From Flavobacteriales bacterium (lineage in GTDB: Bacteria > Bacteroidota > Bacteroidia > Flavobacteriales_D > Sanyastnellaceae), in the NCBI GenBank assembly GCA_022428285.1, contig JAKMCX010000180.1, forward strand, positions 1-39,196: 39,196 nt of DNA. The letters are read 5' to 3'. Shown here one piece after another: positions 9,098 to 18,629 of this stretch. How positions within the stretch are numbered: the stretch's first letter is position 1; every line of letters starts with the position of its first letter. The notes beneath the pieces were generated by a model. The model had not been told where the DNA came from. It searched no databases and worked only from the letters and a program-made list of their open reading frames with translations. Position numbers and translations under genes: made by a program.

Positions 9098-11626
9098 TCA
9101 AATAGGGGTAAGAGCTTCACTCTCAACCCAGCCGGTGTTGCCGTTGGCGAGTCTGACTTGATGCCAAAGGCCTTCCGTCCTCAGAATCTGAATCACCGTA
9201 CCCTCGTGGATGACGAAAAGCTTCGAAGCTTCGCTGCTGTTCGATGGGCTGCTCAGTACTTCGATCCGTGGCGACATGATCACAGCACCGTCGTTTGATT
9301 TGCGCTTGAGGTCCGTTTCACGTCCCAAGAAGCCCAGCAAAAGCGCCAAGATGCCCAATATGGGTGTCACAATGGCCAATCCACGTCTAATGGCCATGTC
9401 CTGGGAAGCCATACGCACATAGAGCAGTAAAAAGGTCAGCATCCAGAGCGCCAAGCAGCTTACGGTCCAAGTAAATAGGCGGTGGGCCGAGGTCAGTTCT
9501 CTCCACAATGGGGCCAAGTCAATTTCGGGCATCTCTTCGATGCGGTCGACCACAGAGGACCGCGCGAGCAACAGATTGGCATGCAAGTCATCGTCACTCG
9601 GTTGGATGCGTTTTGCCCTTTCAAAGTGCAGGATGCTTGGGCCTATTCGACCGGACTTGTAATGGGCAACGCCGAGGTTGTACTCCAATTCGAAGGAGGT
9701 CCACAGTTCTGCTGCTTCAGAATAAGAGGCCACCGCAGCATCAAAATTTCCTTCGAGGTATGCAGCATTGCCCGCATTAAAAGCCGTTTGAGCAGCCACA
9801 GCATCCGGGGCAGACCAACACCATCCCGGAAAAGCTGTGAGAACCAACAACAGCGCCATGGCTGCAGGTCCAGAGGAAGAGCTTGGCGCCCGCTCTGAGT
9901 CCAATGCTTTGGCGGCCGCTTCTAAGCGGTGGGCAACGTCGGCAACATTTGGGGCCCCAGGTGCAAAGCGCCCTTGGTCCAGTGTTTGGATCAAATAGAA
10001 CCACTCGTTTTGTAAATCTTCTCCGTATCCCGACAGGCAGGCCCTGTATTTGTCCATGCCGGCATCGCTCCTGGAGATTCCCAATTGGCCTTGCAAGAAT
10101 TCGTGGGCTGCTTGACCCAAGTCGTCGAAGCTGGCTCCGCCTTTTTTGGCCTCGCTGAGGGCGGCTTTCAATTGGGCTTTGGACTGGCGTTTGCGCAACA
10201 GCGCGGGGTTGCGTACTTCTTTGTTCTTGCGCCGGCGCATCCCCCATCCAATCAGAAACCCGATGGGAGGCAGTCCCAGCAGCGCCATGTGAAAAGGCCC
10301 ACCAAAAAACGGGTGAGAACGCGGCTTGAGTTTGGTTTCGGTGCGAATGAACCGCATGTCGCGCGTCAGAATGGTGACATCGGTCTTGCTGTTGAACCCA
10401 AAGGCAGGGCCCTCGGCTTGTTCGCTTCCGGTCACATCCAATGCCACAGGGGGAGGGGTGAGTGTCACGAAGCGATCGAGGCCATGGTCGAAGTAGGACA
10501 GCTCGGGTAGCGCGATTTCATACGTGCCCTCTGCCCGTGGTATGACCAAATAGGTCAGCGTCCTACGGCCACGCTGGCCTTGAAAATCCTTGGTGATCCT
10601 GTCTTGGATTTCGGGGTCAAAAACCTCGAGGTCTTTGGGCCATGTGATTTCGGGAGCGCCGATCAGCCCCAAATTCCCATTGCCCTTGAATTCAAGGGTC
10701 AGGTTGATGGCTTCATTGGCTTTTGGTTTGACTTGCCCGTCTGCTTTCCACGTTGCGGTAAGCTTTCGGAAAGTTCCCAAGGAGGAAGCTGGAGTGGGTG
10801 TGGGAAGGGGCAGGACTTCTATGCTTACCGGCCTTGCATCCGAACTCAACGGGCGGGTATTGAAGAACGACACCCGCATTTGAGCCTCCACGTTGAACCC
10901 TGAAATGTCGAGTTTTCCAGTCCGGGTAGGATAGAGGATGTCGGTTCTGACCGTGGCCACTTGAATGCGCTTTCCGTCCACAATGGTGTTTTCCCACCGT
11001 GGATCTTCGCCCTCCACGTTCTCCTTCCAAACCCCTGACAACTCTGGAAAGCTGTAATTCCGAACGTCCACAGCATCCAGTCGGTTGTAAATGCGGTATT
11101 GAACGCGCACCGGTTCTCCGAGGTGGACTTTTTTCTTGTCTGTTTCAATCACAGCTTCAAACTGTGCAACGGATTGACCCGCATTGCTTCCTTGCTTGAC
11201 GACCTTGAGATTAATGGCTTTTGAACGAAGCCTCCCTTTGTTGGTGTTGAATGAGAACGCAGGGATACTCAGTGTACCAGGTTGGGTCACCACGGCAGAA
11301 TAAGTGTAGCCCCTTTTGGAGGTCATGGCCCCGTTGATGATTTGGGTACTTGAAGAGGTGGAAGGGCCACTCAAATAACGCAGCCCTTGGATTTTTGGAG
11401 GGGTTTTGAACTGGACATTGACGCCTTTGAATTCGAACGTGATCCGAAATGCTTTTCCCGCTTCTACGGGGTTTCGGTCCACAACGACTGTCGCTTCTGC
11501 CTGAGCGAAGACCATGGTGCTGGAGGCCAATACCACGAGCACGGCCCCAATGGCATTGCGCCAAGTGATCCAAAGGGAGGGGAGCTTCGGAACCTGTAAA
11601 GCCTTATTCAAATTCACAATACCCAT
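9098..11626 (-). CDS. BatD-BatE fusion (oxygen-tolerance family domain + TPR/SH3 domain)
   Basis: N-terminal BatD-like EATVVVDRNPVEAGKAFRITFEFKGVNVQFKTPPKIQGLRYLSGPSTSSSTQIINGAMTSKRGYTYSAVVTQPGTLSIPAF. C-terminal BatE-like TPR (AFNAGNAAYLEGNFDAAVASYSEAAEL..ELEYNLGVAHYKSG), TM segments and SH3-like VIHEGTVIQILRTEGLWHQVRLANGNTGWV in the same ORF. Confidence 0.85.
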   Translation of the reverse strand: MGIVNLNKALQVPKLPSLWITWRNAIGAVLVVLASSTMVFAQAEATVVVDRNPVEAGKAFRITFEFKGVNVQFKTPPKIQGLRYLSGPSTSSSTQIINGAMTSKRGYTYSAVVTQPGTLSIPAFSFNTNKGRLRSKAINLKVVKQGSNAGQSVAQFEAVIETDKKKVHLGEPVRVQYRIYNRLDAVDVRNYSFPELSGVWKENVEGEDPRWENTIVDGKRIQVATVRTDILYPTRTGKLDISGFNVEAQMRVSFFNTRPLSSDARPVSIEVLPLPTPTPASSLGTFRKLTATWKADGQVKPKANEAINLTLEFKGNGNLGLIGAPEITWPKDLEVFDPEIQDRITKDFQGQRGRRTLTYLVIPRAEGTYEIALPELSYFDHGLDRFVTLTPPPVALDVTGSEQAEGPAFGFNSKTDVTILTRDMRFIRTETKLKPRSHPFFGGPFHMALLGLPPIGFLIGWGMRRRKNKEVRNPALLRKRQSKAQLKAALSEAKKGGASFDDLGQAAHEFLQGQLGISRSDAGMDKYRACLSGYGEDLQNEWFYLIQTLDQGRFAPGAPNVADVAHRLEAAAKALDSERAPSSSSGPAAMALLLVLTAFPGWCWSAPDAVAAQTAFNAGNAAYLEGNFDAAVASYSEAAELWTSFELEYNLGVAHYKSGRIGPSILHFERAKRIQPSDDDLHANLLLARSSVVDRIEEMPEIDLAPLWRELTSAHRLFTWTVSCLALWMLTFLLLYVRMASQDMAIRRGLAIVTPILGILALLLGFLGRETDLKRKSNDGAVIMSPRIEVLSSPSNSSEASKLFVIHEGTVIQILRTEGLWHQVRLANGNTGWVESEALTPI

Positions 11627-13593
11627 TACCAGTCCTTCTCAATTTTGGTCTTCTTGCCCTTGCGGCGCTTGGCATTTTCTTGAGCCTGCAATTTGGTGCG
11701 AAGTGCGGCTTCGTTGCGCTCGAGCATGTCGAGAATGCGCTCGGCGTCAGCGGGTTGGATTTGGCCCTCCTTGGGTTCACTCGGTTCGGGCTGTTGGTCT
11801 TGGGCGCCATTTTGCTGATCCCCTTTCTGGTCCTGCTCGCCGTCCTGGTTGTCCTGATCCTGCTCGCCGTCCTGGTTTTCCTGGTCCTGCTCGCCGTCCT
11901 GGTTCTCCTGGTCTTGCTCGCCGTCCTGGTTCTCCTGGTCTTGCTCGCTGTCCTGGTTCTCCTGGTCCTGCTCGCCGTCCTGGTTCTCCTGGTCCTGCTC
12001 GCCGTTCTGTTCCTGCTGTTCCTGTTGGTCTTGACGCATGGCCATTGCCAGGCTCAAATTGTAGCGGGTTTCCGCATCAGTAGGGTCCAGCCTCAAGGCT
12101 TCTTTGTAGGCGCCGACAGCACCTTCCACGTCTTGACCACCGAGCAGCAGGTTGCCGACATTGTTCCATGCATCGGATTGGATGTAGGGGTCTTTTGACA
12201 ACGCAGCGGCCCGCTGAAAGGCCTTCATGGCGTCCTCGTCACTTCCGCTGCTGGCCAGTGCCAAACCGCGGTTCAATGCCAGCTGTCCTGGGGCAGCGCC
12301 CTTCCAACCCTCAGCCTGACCAAAAAGACTATCAGCAGCAGCAAAATCTCGGTCCAACATCGCTTGCGTGCCTCCGACAGCATCGCTTTTGGTTCCATTT
12401 TTCAATGTCCCGGTCTGGGCACCGGCCTGTCCAGAGAGGAAGAGCAGCAGCAAGGCGGCAACTGCAGGTGCCTTCTTCGCAGACGACAATGGCCACAGGC
12501 CTTCCATCAACAGCAGCAACAGGCCGATGAGAAAGAACCAGGGAAACTGATGCACATAGTCCGTGTAGGCCACTTTGGTCGTTTTTCCAGTTTCCAGATT
12601 TTCGAGACGCTCCAAAAATGGGCTGAGGTCCACATATCCAGAACGCGCGCGAACATAGGTTCCGGTGCCCGCTTCAACCATGGCGACCAACATGCGTTCG
12701 TCCAGGGTCGACACAACAGGTTGTCCATTCTGGTCCTCCTTGTATCCCGTTTGACGGCCGTACCGATCAAATTCGGGAATCGGGCCGCCCGCCTCACTGG
12801 CCATGCCTGCTGCGTGGACTTTGATGCCCAGTTTCGCCGCCTCGTCAGCCCGTGCCAATGCATCGTCTTCATGGTTCTCGCCATCGGTGAGGATCATGAT
12901 GACCTTGCTGGCTTGGCTTTCCGGGTCAAATGAGGCGACACACTGTTCGATGGCCGCACCGATGGCGGTGCCCTGAACGGGCATGGCTTCCGGGCCGATG
13001 GCATCCAAAAACAGTTTGACCGCTGCCAAGTCGAGGGTCAATGGCGCTTGGACGTAGGCGTCACCAGCAAAGACCACAAGTCCGGCCCGGTCGCCGTCGA
13101 GGCTGCCCACGATGCGTTCAATGGTGCGCTTTGCCAGGTCGAGTCGGGACATCCCCAGGTCTTCCGCCAACATGGAGCGGCTGACATCCAAAGCAATCAT
13201 GATGTCAACACCCTTGGCCTCGACTTCTTTGAGCCGCGTTCCAGTTTTGGGCGCCAGCATGCCCATGGCCAAAAATGCCAATGCAGTCCGCCAGACCAGG
13301 AACTTCCAGATGGACCTTCTGGGGCGGGCGTTGGGCCACAATGTCTTGCTCAGTTTGAGGTCAACCGATTGCGAAATTCTGCGCTGCTTCCACAAATAAT
13401 GACGTGCAAAAAACACCAGCACAATGGGCGCAATCAGCAACGCAGGCCAGGCAGAAGGCTGGTGCAATTCAAATTGCGGAACAGTGGTTTTGATCAGGAG
13501 ATAGACCCCGCCAATGGCGGCCCAGAACAGCAGCTCAAACACCACGAGTCCCGTGACGTTGGCGAACACCTTGTATGTGCGTTCATTGCTCAT
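11626..13593 (-). CDS. BatB-BatC fusion (membrane VWA protein + TPR protein)
   Basis: DIMIALDVSRSMLAEDLGMSRLDLAKRTIERIV (VWA MIDAS) followed by TPR (AWNNVGNLLLGGQDVEGAVGAYKEALRLDPTDAETRYNLSLA) and an acidic/Gln-rich tail. Start at MSNERTYK (13593). Confidence 0.85.
   Translation of the reverse strand: MSNERTYKVFANVTGLVVFELLFWAAIGGVYLLIKTTVPQFELHQPSAWPALLIAPIVLVFFARHYLWKQRRISQSVDLKLSKTLWPNARPRRSIWKFLVWRTALAFLAMGMLAPKTGTRLKEVEAKGVDIMIALDVSRSMLAEDLGMSRLDLAKRTIERIVGSLDGDRAGLVVFAGDAYVQAPLTLDLAAVKLFLDAIGPEAMPVQGTAIGAAIEQCVASFDPESQASKVIMILTDGENHEDDALARADEAAKLGIKVHAAGMASEAGGPIPEFDRYGRQTGYKEDQNGQPVVSTLDERMLVAMVEAGTGTYVRARSGYVDLSPFLERLENLETGKTTKVAYTDYVHQFPWFFLIGLLLLLMEGLWPLSSAKKAPAVAALLLLFLSGQAGAQTGTLKNGTKSDAVGGTQAMLDRDFAAADSLFGQAEGWKGAAPGQLALNRGLALASSGSDEDAMKAFQRAAALSKDPYIQSDAWNNVGNLLLGGQDVEGAVGAYKEALRLDPTDAETRYNLSLAMAMRQDQQEQQEQNGEQDQENQDGEQDQENQDSEQDQENQDGEQDQENQDGEQDQENQDGEQDQDNQDGEQDQKGDQQNGAQDQQPEPSEPKEGQIQPADAERILDMLERNEAALRTKLQAQENAKRRKGKKTKIEKDW
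11827..12006 (-). repeat. Approx. 27-bp in-frame tandem repeat encoding (G/S)EQDQENQD
   Basis: Translation shows GEQDQENQD x2, SEQDQENQD, GEQDQENQD x2, GEQDQDNQD, GEQDQKGDQ; the plus strand shows recurring ctggt(c/t)(c/t)tgctcgccgtcctggttctc. Confidence 0.9.
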
Positions 13594-14702
13594 GGGAGGC
13601 TCCTCAAAAAAACGTGGCGAACAAATGCCTCGGCTCCAATGACCATCAGGGTGAGCCATCCAAGAAGGGGGAATTCTTCGGTCCTCTTGTTGTAGCGAAA
13701 GACGTTGAAACGGGTCTTTTCGAGGGTGTCGATCTCTTCGTAGACCTCTCGGAGTTTGTCGCCACTTGTGGCCCGGAAATACCGTCCCCCAGTCTCTTGG
13801 GCGATGCTCTGAAGCGTTCCCTCATCGATGTTGACTTCTACCCAGTCATAGATGAAACTCCCGTCGGGCCTTTTGCGCACGGGACTCTTGGCTTTGCCCA
13901 CTGTGCCGACCCCAATGGTGTAGACCCGAATCGATTCAAGGGAAGCCAATTGGGCGGCATCCATCGGCTCGATCTGACCCGCATTGTTTTCTCCATCGGT
14001 GATCAGGATGACCACCTTGCTTTTGGCTTCGCTCTTTCTGAGCCGGTTGACCGCAGTGGCCAACCCCATGCCGATGGCCGTTCCGCCCTCCACCATGCCC
14101 GTTTCCAGCCCATCCAATCCATCGACCACGACCCGGTGATCCGTTGTCAAAGGCACGCGGGTGAAGCTTTCACCTTCGTATACCACCACACCTACGCGGT
14201 CGTAGGGCCGTTCTTCCACAAATTCTCGGGCGACTTCTTTGGCCGCCTCCAGGCGGTTCGGTCGAAAATCCTTGCTCAGCATGCTCGCCGAAACGTCCAT
14301 GGCCATGACGATGTCAATGCCTTCGCGGGTCATGTTTTCAATGCTGGAAGAACTTTGAGGCTGGGCAATCACCATCACTATCAGGGCCAGTCCAGCGGTG
14401 CGCAGTGCATCGGGCAGCAGGGGGATCCACTGGTCCCTGCGGGGAGGGTTGAGGCCCAAGTGCTGCAGGTTCATCCGGAATTGCGGCAATGCGATGGGGC
14501 GGAAAACCGACCAAAGGCTCCAAGCACCAACCGCCCCAAGCAACCACCACGCCAAGGGTTTTCCCCATTCATAGCGGTCATCGGCCACCAGAAAGACAGC
14601 GAGCCAAGCCCCCCAGCCCCCCAGTTGGGCGATGGCCTGTCGGCTGCGCAGGGTCCATATGTTGGCCGACTCACGCATGGCCTTGGGCAGAATTTGAGCC
14701 AT
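13590..14702 (-). CDS. BatA-like membrane VWA domain protein
   Basis: GIDIVMAMDVSASMLSKDFRPNRLEAAKEVAREFVEERPYDRVGVVVYEGESFTRVPLTTD...VVILITDGENNAG. Start at MAQILPKAM. Confidence 0.87.
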   Translation of the reverse strand: MAQILPKAMRESANIWTLRSRQAIAQLGGWGAWLAVFLVADDRYEWGKPLAWWLLGAVGAWSLWSVFRPIALPQFRMNLQHLGLNPPRRDQWIPLLPDALRTAGLALIVMVIAQPQSSSSIENMTREGIDIVMAMDVSASMLSKDFRPNRLEAAKEVAREFVEERPYDRVGVVVYEGESFTRVPLTTDHRVVVDGLDGLETGMVEGGTAIGMGLATAVNRLRKSEAKSKVVILITDGENNAGQIEPMDAAQLASLESIRVYTIGVGTVGKAKSPVRKRPDGSFIYDWVEVNIDEGTLQSIAQETGGRYFRATSGDKLREVYEEIDTLEKTRFNVFRYNKRTEEFPLLGWLTLMVIGAEAFVRHVFLRSLP

Positions 14703-15693
14703 CGGAGGAGTCTCCACCGAAAGTGTCGTCAGATGGGGTGGGGATGGTGCGGTTGATCCAAGCAATGCTCTCTTGCACCACCCTCAAATGAGCATCTCCG
14801 TCCATGTCTTGTTTGGCAAATTTCACCAGGTCCGAACGCTGCAGCAGGGCGATCATCCAGTCGCTCTCATCGGCGGCCATGCCCCGGATGGGGGCGCTGC
14901 GCAAGGTTTGGGCCAATTCATCGGTGGTGCGCTCTAGGGCTTTGACACCAAAGCTCCCTTGGAGGTGAACTCGGACCGCTTCTGAGAGGACCGCTTGTGC
15001 TTCTTTTCCGCGTCCCTCTGTCCAAGGTTTGTCCTGCTCGAGTTGACGCAACAGGGCCAGCGCTGTAATGTGGGCAGGGATTTTCGGGACAATGGGTGCG
15101 CCTGCCTCAGCTTCTTGGGGTTCTCGCGATTGCCATTTGCGGTAAAGCCAACGCCCCAGCAACGCGATCGCGACTGCCCCGAAAATCCAAGGCAAAACGA
15201 ACTTGATCCGCTCCCACCAGGTGAATTGGTAGACCTTAAACCCTTGCATAGGCTTTGGAGCGGCATTGGCTTCGAGGGGCACCAGGCCGACTTCGATTTC
15301 CATAAGGGGCGTCTTCGCGGCCACCTCACCACTGTCCAAAAGGACAATGGGCGCCAAAACCATCATCCCGGTATCCCAGGCCATGATGGCGATGTTTTGT
15401 TGCCTTCTGAGTCCCGCATCAAGCACAGGTGAAGCACTGCTGTCCAATTCAGAAACGGAAAGGATTTCCCAACCCTGGGCCAAAGAGTCTCCTGGAATCA
15501 ATGTGGGCCATTGCCAGTGCTTTCCACCTTGCAGGGGTTCGTCTGAGATCAGCTGCAGCTGCAAGGGTTCTCCCACTCCAATGCTGTCGCGGTCCACGAG
15601 AAGATTGAACGCGGGGCCAGTTTGTCCCCAAGCGGCAGCCGACAGGGTCAGCATCAAAACGACAATGGTGCTCACTTTAGCCACGGCGGTCAA
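14671..15693 (-). CDS. BatD/DUF4381-like membrane protein of the Bat operon
   Basis: Signal peptide; N-terminal Ig-like LLVDRDSIGVGEPLQLQLISDEPL; single TM FVLPWIFGAVAIALLGRWLYRKWQ; located between the DUF58 and batA genes. Confidence 0.65.
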   Translation of the reverse strand: MTAVAKVSTIVVLMLTLSAAAWGQTGPAFNLLVDRDSIGVGEPLQLQLISDEPLQGGKHWQWPTLIPGDSLAQGWEILSVSELDSSASPVLDAGLRRQQNIAIMAWDTGMMVLAPIVLLDSGEVAAKTPLMEIEVGLVPLEANAAPKPMQGFKVYQFTWWERIKFVLPWIFGAVAIALLGRWLYRKWQSREPQEAEAGAPIVPKIPAHITALALLRQLEQDKPWTEGRGKEAQAVLSEAVRVHLQGSFGVKALERTTDELAQTLRSAPIRGMAADESDWMIALLQRSDLVKFAKQDMDGDAHLRVVQESIAWINRTIPTPSDDTFGGDSSDGSNSAQGHA

Positions 15694-16543
15694 ACAATTG
15701 CATGAGCGGTTGGACGTAGGGCTTTGCGGTATTCAGGACGGCATGGTCTACCCCAGAACGCTTCATCATGTCGATGAGGTCAGACTGAAATTGTTGGGCT
15801 GCTGCTGTATAGCGCTTGCGCCATCGCAAGGAGGAGGTGTCGATATACGAGGCCGTTCCAGATTCGGGGTCGGTCGCCGCAAGCCATCCAAATTTGGCGG
15901 CCTTCAGTTCCACATCATCCACCAATTGCAAAGCGACCAAGTCATGGCGACGGGCCGTCCGCTTGAGCACATCTCCGAACCCCGTGTCTTGCAGGTCACT
16001 GATGAGGAAGGCGATGGTGCGCTTCTTCATCACGCGTCCGAAGTGCTCCAGGGCAGAAGTGATGTCGGTTCCCTTGCCTTCCGGCTCCAGGTCGATGATT
16101 TCTCTGACAATCCGAAGGATGTGACTGCGTCCTTTTTTGGGGGGAATGAAACGCTCGATGCGGTCGCTAAACAGGATGGCGCCAATCTTATCGTTGTTCT
16201 GACCCGCCGAAAAAGCGAGCACAGCAGCGAGCTCTGCAGCGAGCTCCCGTTTGGACTTTTCGCGGCTCCCCAATTTGCCCGATGCACTGACATCGATGAG
16301 CAACATGGCCGTCAGCTCACGCTCCTCCTCAAACACTTTGACGTAGGGACTGCGCATGCGCGCCGTCACGTTCCAGTCAATGGTGCGGATTTCGTCTCCA
16401 TGCTGATAAGCCCGGTTTTCGCTGAACGCCATGCCCCTTCCTTTGAAGGCGCTGTGGTATTCACCCGAAAAAATCTGGCTGCTCAGTCCACGGGCGCGCA
16501 ACTCCACCCGGCGAACACGGCGAATCAGCTCGGAGGCTTCCAT
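15677..16543 (-). CDS. DUF58 family protein
   Basis: FSGEYHSAFKGRGMAFSENRAYQHGDEIRTIDWNVTARMRSPYVKVFEEERELTAMLLIDVSASG is a canonical DUF58 signature. Start at MEASELIRRVRR. Confidence 0.92.
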   Translation of the reverse strand: MEASELIRRVRRVELRARGLSSQIFSGEYHSAFKGRGMAFSENRAYQHGDEIRTIDWNVTARMRSPYVKVFEEERELTAMLLIDVSASGKLGSREKSKRELAAELAAVLAFSAGQNNDKIGAILFSDRIERFIPPKKGRSHILRIVREIIDLEPEGKGTDITSALEHFGRVMKKRTIAFLISDLQDTGFGDVLKRTARRHDLVALQLVDDVELKAAKFGWLAATDPESGTASYIDTSSLRWRKRYTAAAQQFQSDLIDMMKRSGVDHAVLNTAKPYVQPLMQLFDRRG

Positions 16544-16544
16544 C

Positions 16545-17582
16545 TCAGGGAACTTGAACCTGGTCGAGGATCTCGGTGACGATTTGTTCTTGGCGGATTT
16601 CCTCGGCTTCGGCCTCAAAAGTCAATCCAATGCGGTGACGCAGCACGTCCATGGCCACAGCGCGAATGTCTTCGGGAATCACATACCCACGGTGCGCCAT
16701 AAAGGCCCTCGCTTTTCCGGCCATGGCCAAGCCAATGGTGGCACGAGGGGAAGCGCCGAATCCAATGAGCGGGCCGAGGTGGCCCATGCCATGGTTTTCG
16801 GGTTTCCGGGTCGCTTGAACGAGGGTCACGATGTAGCGCTCGATTTTCTCGTCCATGTAAACTTCCCGCACCAGATTTCGGGCGGTGACGATTTCTGCAG
16901 GGGTGACCACAGGTTGAACCTTGGGGCGATCTCCAGATGAAACTTGGTTTCTCAAGATGAGTTGTTCCTCGTCGGAGGTAGGGTAGTCGATGACCGCCTT
17001 GAGCAAGAACCGGTCGACCTGGGCCTCAGGCAGGGGGTACGTGCCTTCTTGCTCCACAGGGTTTTGTGTGGCGAGGACCAAGAATGGTTGGGGCAGAGGA
17101 AAGGTCTCAGAACCAATGGTCACTTGGCGCTCTTGCATGGCCTCCAACAAGGCACTCTGCACTTTGGCCGGGGCGCGGTTGATTTCATCTGCGAGCACGA
17201 AATGGGCAAAAATGGGGCCCTTGCTCACGGTGAATTGTTCTTGTTTTTGGTTGTAGATCATGGTGCCCACAACGTCGGCAGGCAGCAAGTCGGGGGTGAA
17301 TTGAATGCGGCTGAAATCCACAGCAACGGCACGGCTCAGGGTCTGAATCGCCAGGGTCTTGGCCAGTCCAGGAACGCCTTCTAGAAGCACGTGTCCATCG
17401 GCCAACAACCCTGTAATCAAGGTGTCCATCATGTTGCGCTGGCCGACAACAGCTTTTCCGACTTCGTGACGGAGTTGGTCTACAAATCCGCTGGCTGAGC
17501 GGATCCGTTCCGTGAGGGCCTGAATGTCCGGACTGCCATTGCTGGCCGAAGCGATCTCCGAAGTGGGGGTGTTGCTTAACAT
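16545..17582 (-). CDS. MoxR family AAA+ ATPase
   Basis: ADGHVLLEGVPGLAKTLAIQTLSRAVAVDFSRIQFTPDLLPADVVGTMIYN...VLADEINRAPAKVQSALLEAMQERQVT. Confidence 0.95.
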   Translation of the reverse strand: MLSNTPTSEIASASNGSPDIQALTERIRSASGFVDQLRHEVGKAVVGQRNMMDTLITGLLADGHVLLEGVPGLAKTLAIQTLSRAVAVDFSRIQFTPDLLPADVVGTMIYNQKQEQFTVSKGPIFAHFVLADEINRAPAKVQSALLEAMQERQVTIGSETFPLPQPFLVLATQNPVEQEGTYPLPEAQVDRFLLKAVIDYPTSDEEQLILRNQVSSGDRPKVQPVVTPAEIVTARNLVREVYMDEKIERYIVTLVQATRKPENHGMGHLGPLIGFGASPRATIGLAMAGKARAFMAHRGYVIPEDIRAVAMDVLRHRIGLTFEAEAEEIRQEQIVTEILDQVQVP

Positions 17583-17703
17583 GTCTGTTGTTCGGTATTG
17601 TGCAAGCTCTGGACAAACTCAGGTTTTTGCCCTGTCAAAAATAGAGGAGTGCTTTTGGCACACATGATAGGTGCGGTTAAAAGATGTTGAACCAAATTGG
17701 GGC

Positions 17704-18126
17704 ATGACCTTGAATGAATGCCTTTCCTCCGTCGCGGAGTTCCACAGCACCTTTGGTATGCGGGTGGAAGAAAAGCCCACCATGGTGCTGTCAGAAGCAG
17801 AAATGTCTTTGCGGCACAGCCTCATGGCTGAAGAGAACGATGAATACCTCGAGGCAGTGCGCGCTGGCGACATGGTGGAGGTGGCCGATGCTTTGGGTGA
17901 CATGCTGTACATCTTATGCGGCACCATCATCTCCCATGGGATGCAAGATGTGATGGCCGATGTTTTTCGGACCATTCAGGCTTCTAACATGTCCAAGCTC
18001 GGTCCCGATGGCCAGCCCATTTACAGGGCCGATGGCAAGGTGTTGAAAGGCCCTCAATACTTCAAGCCAGACATTGCCGGCGCCCTCAAAGGAGCTGGTG
18101 TCGAATTGACAAACCTTGCTCCATGA
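17704..18126 (+). CDS. MazG-like / phosphoribosyl-ATP pyrophosphohydrolase-like nucleotide pyrophosphohydrolase
   Basis: SLRHSLMAEENDEYLEAVRAGDMVEVADALGDMLYILCGTIISHG: all-alpha NTP-PPase ExxE...ExxD pattern; start at MTLNECLSS. Confidence 0.82.
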   Translation: MTLNECLSSVAEFHSTFGMRVEEKPTMVLSEAEMSLRHSLMAEENDEYLEAVRAGDMVEVADALGDMLYILCGTIISHGMQDVMADVFRTIQASNMSKLGPDGQPIYRADGKVLKGPQYFKPDIAGALKGAGVELTNLAP

Positions 18127-18629
18127 ACGCGTGGGTAGCACAACGGGCGGACAAAGCCCTCGCCGATGCGCGCGCCGGAAACCCCAAAGCCCTCGATCGT
18201 CTGATGCGGGTTGCGCTTCCTTTTAACCGCCCCCATCGCATCGGACTTTCCGAAGTCAATGGCGAGGAAGTAAAGGTCACTTTGCCAGAACGCAGGTCCA
18301 ACCGCAACCACTTGGGGGGCATGCATGCCTGCGCCATTGCGACCGCTTTGGAGTTTTCTTCTGGGGCGTCCATTTTGATCGAGGTGGGCATGAGCGACTA
18401 CCGCATCATCATGTCGCGCATCGAGGTGGATTACCTCGCCAAACCACAAGGCCATTGTGCGGCGACCTCAAAAAGAAACACACCGGAAGTCCTGGGACTG
18501 TCCGATGTGCTTCAAAAGGAGGGGGTTGCCAGGGTCCAATTGGGCGCCGCCCTCCACGACGCCAGGGGCGAACATTGCGCCCAGGCCCTGGTTCATTGGC
18601 ACCTCAAGGCGTGGGGCAGTCGTGGTTGA
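18123..18629 (+). CDS. DUF4442/hotdog-fold thioesterase-like protein
   Basis: NRPHRIGLSEVNGEEVKVTLPERRSNRNHLGGMHACAIATALEFSSGASI resembles DUF4442 hotdog proteins; overlaps the upstream stop by 4 nt. Confidence 0.7.
   Translation: MNAWVAQRADKALADARAGNPKALDRLMRVALPFNRPHRIGLSEVNGEEVKVTLPERRSNRNHLGGMHACAIATALEFSSGASILIEVGMSDYRIIMSRIEVDYLAKPQGHCAATSKRNTPEVLGLSDVLQKEGVARVQLGAALHDARGEHCAQALVHWHLKAWGSRG

Noticed and set aside
11514-12198. Plus-strand ORFs with ARRPGSPGLARRPG and LLAVLVLLVLLAVLVL repeats
   Set aside because: These are antisense readings of the BatBC 27-bp acidic repeat, not collagen-like or transmembrane proteins.
13575-14756. Long plus-strand ORF (393 aa) opposite batA
   Set aside because: Antisense to a confidently identified VWA protein; composition (His/Pro/Arg-rich) and lack of motifs indicate a shadow ORF of GC-rich coding DNA.
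15266-16579. Plus-strand ORF (437 aa) opposite the DUF58 gene
   Set aside because: Shadow ORF opposite the canonical DUF58 gene; no recognisable domain.
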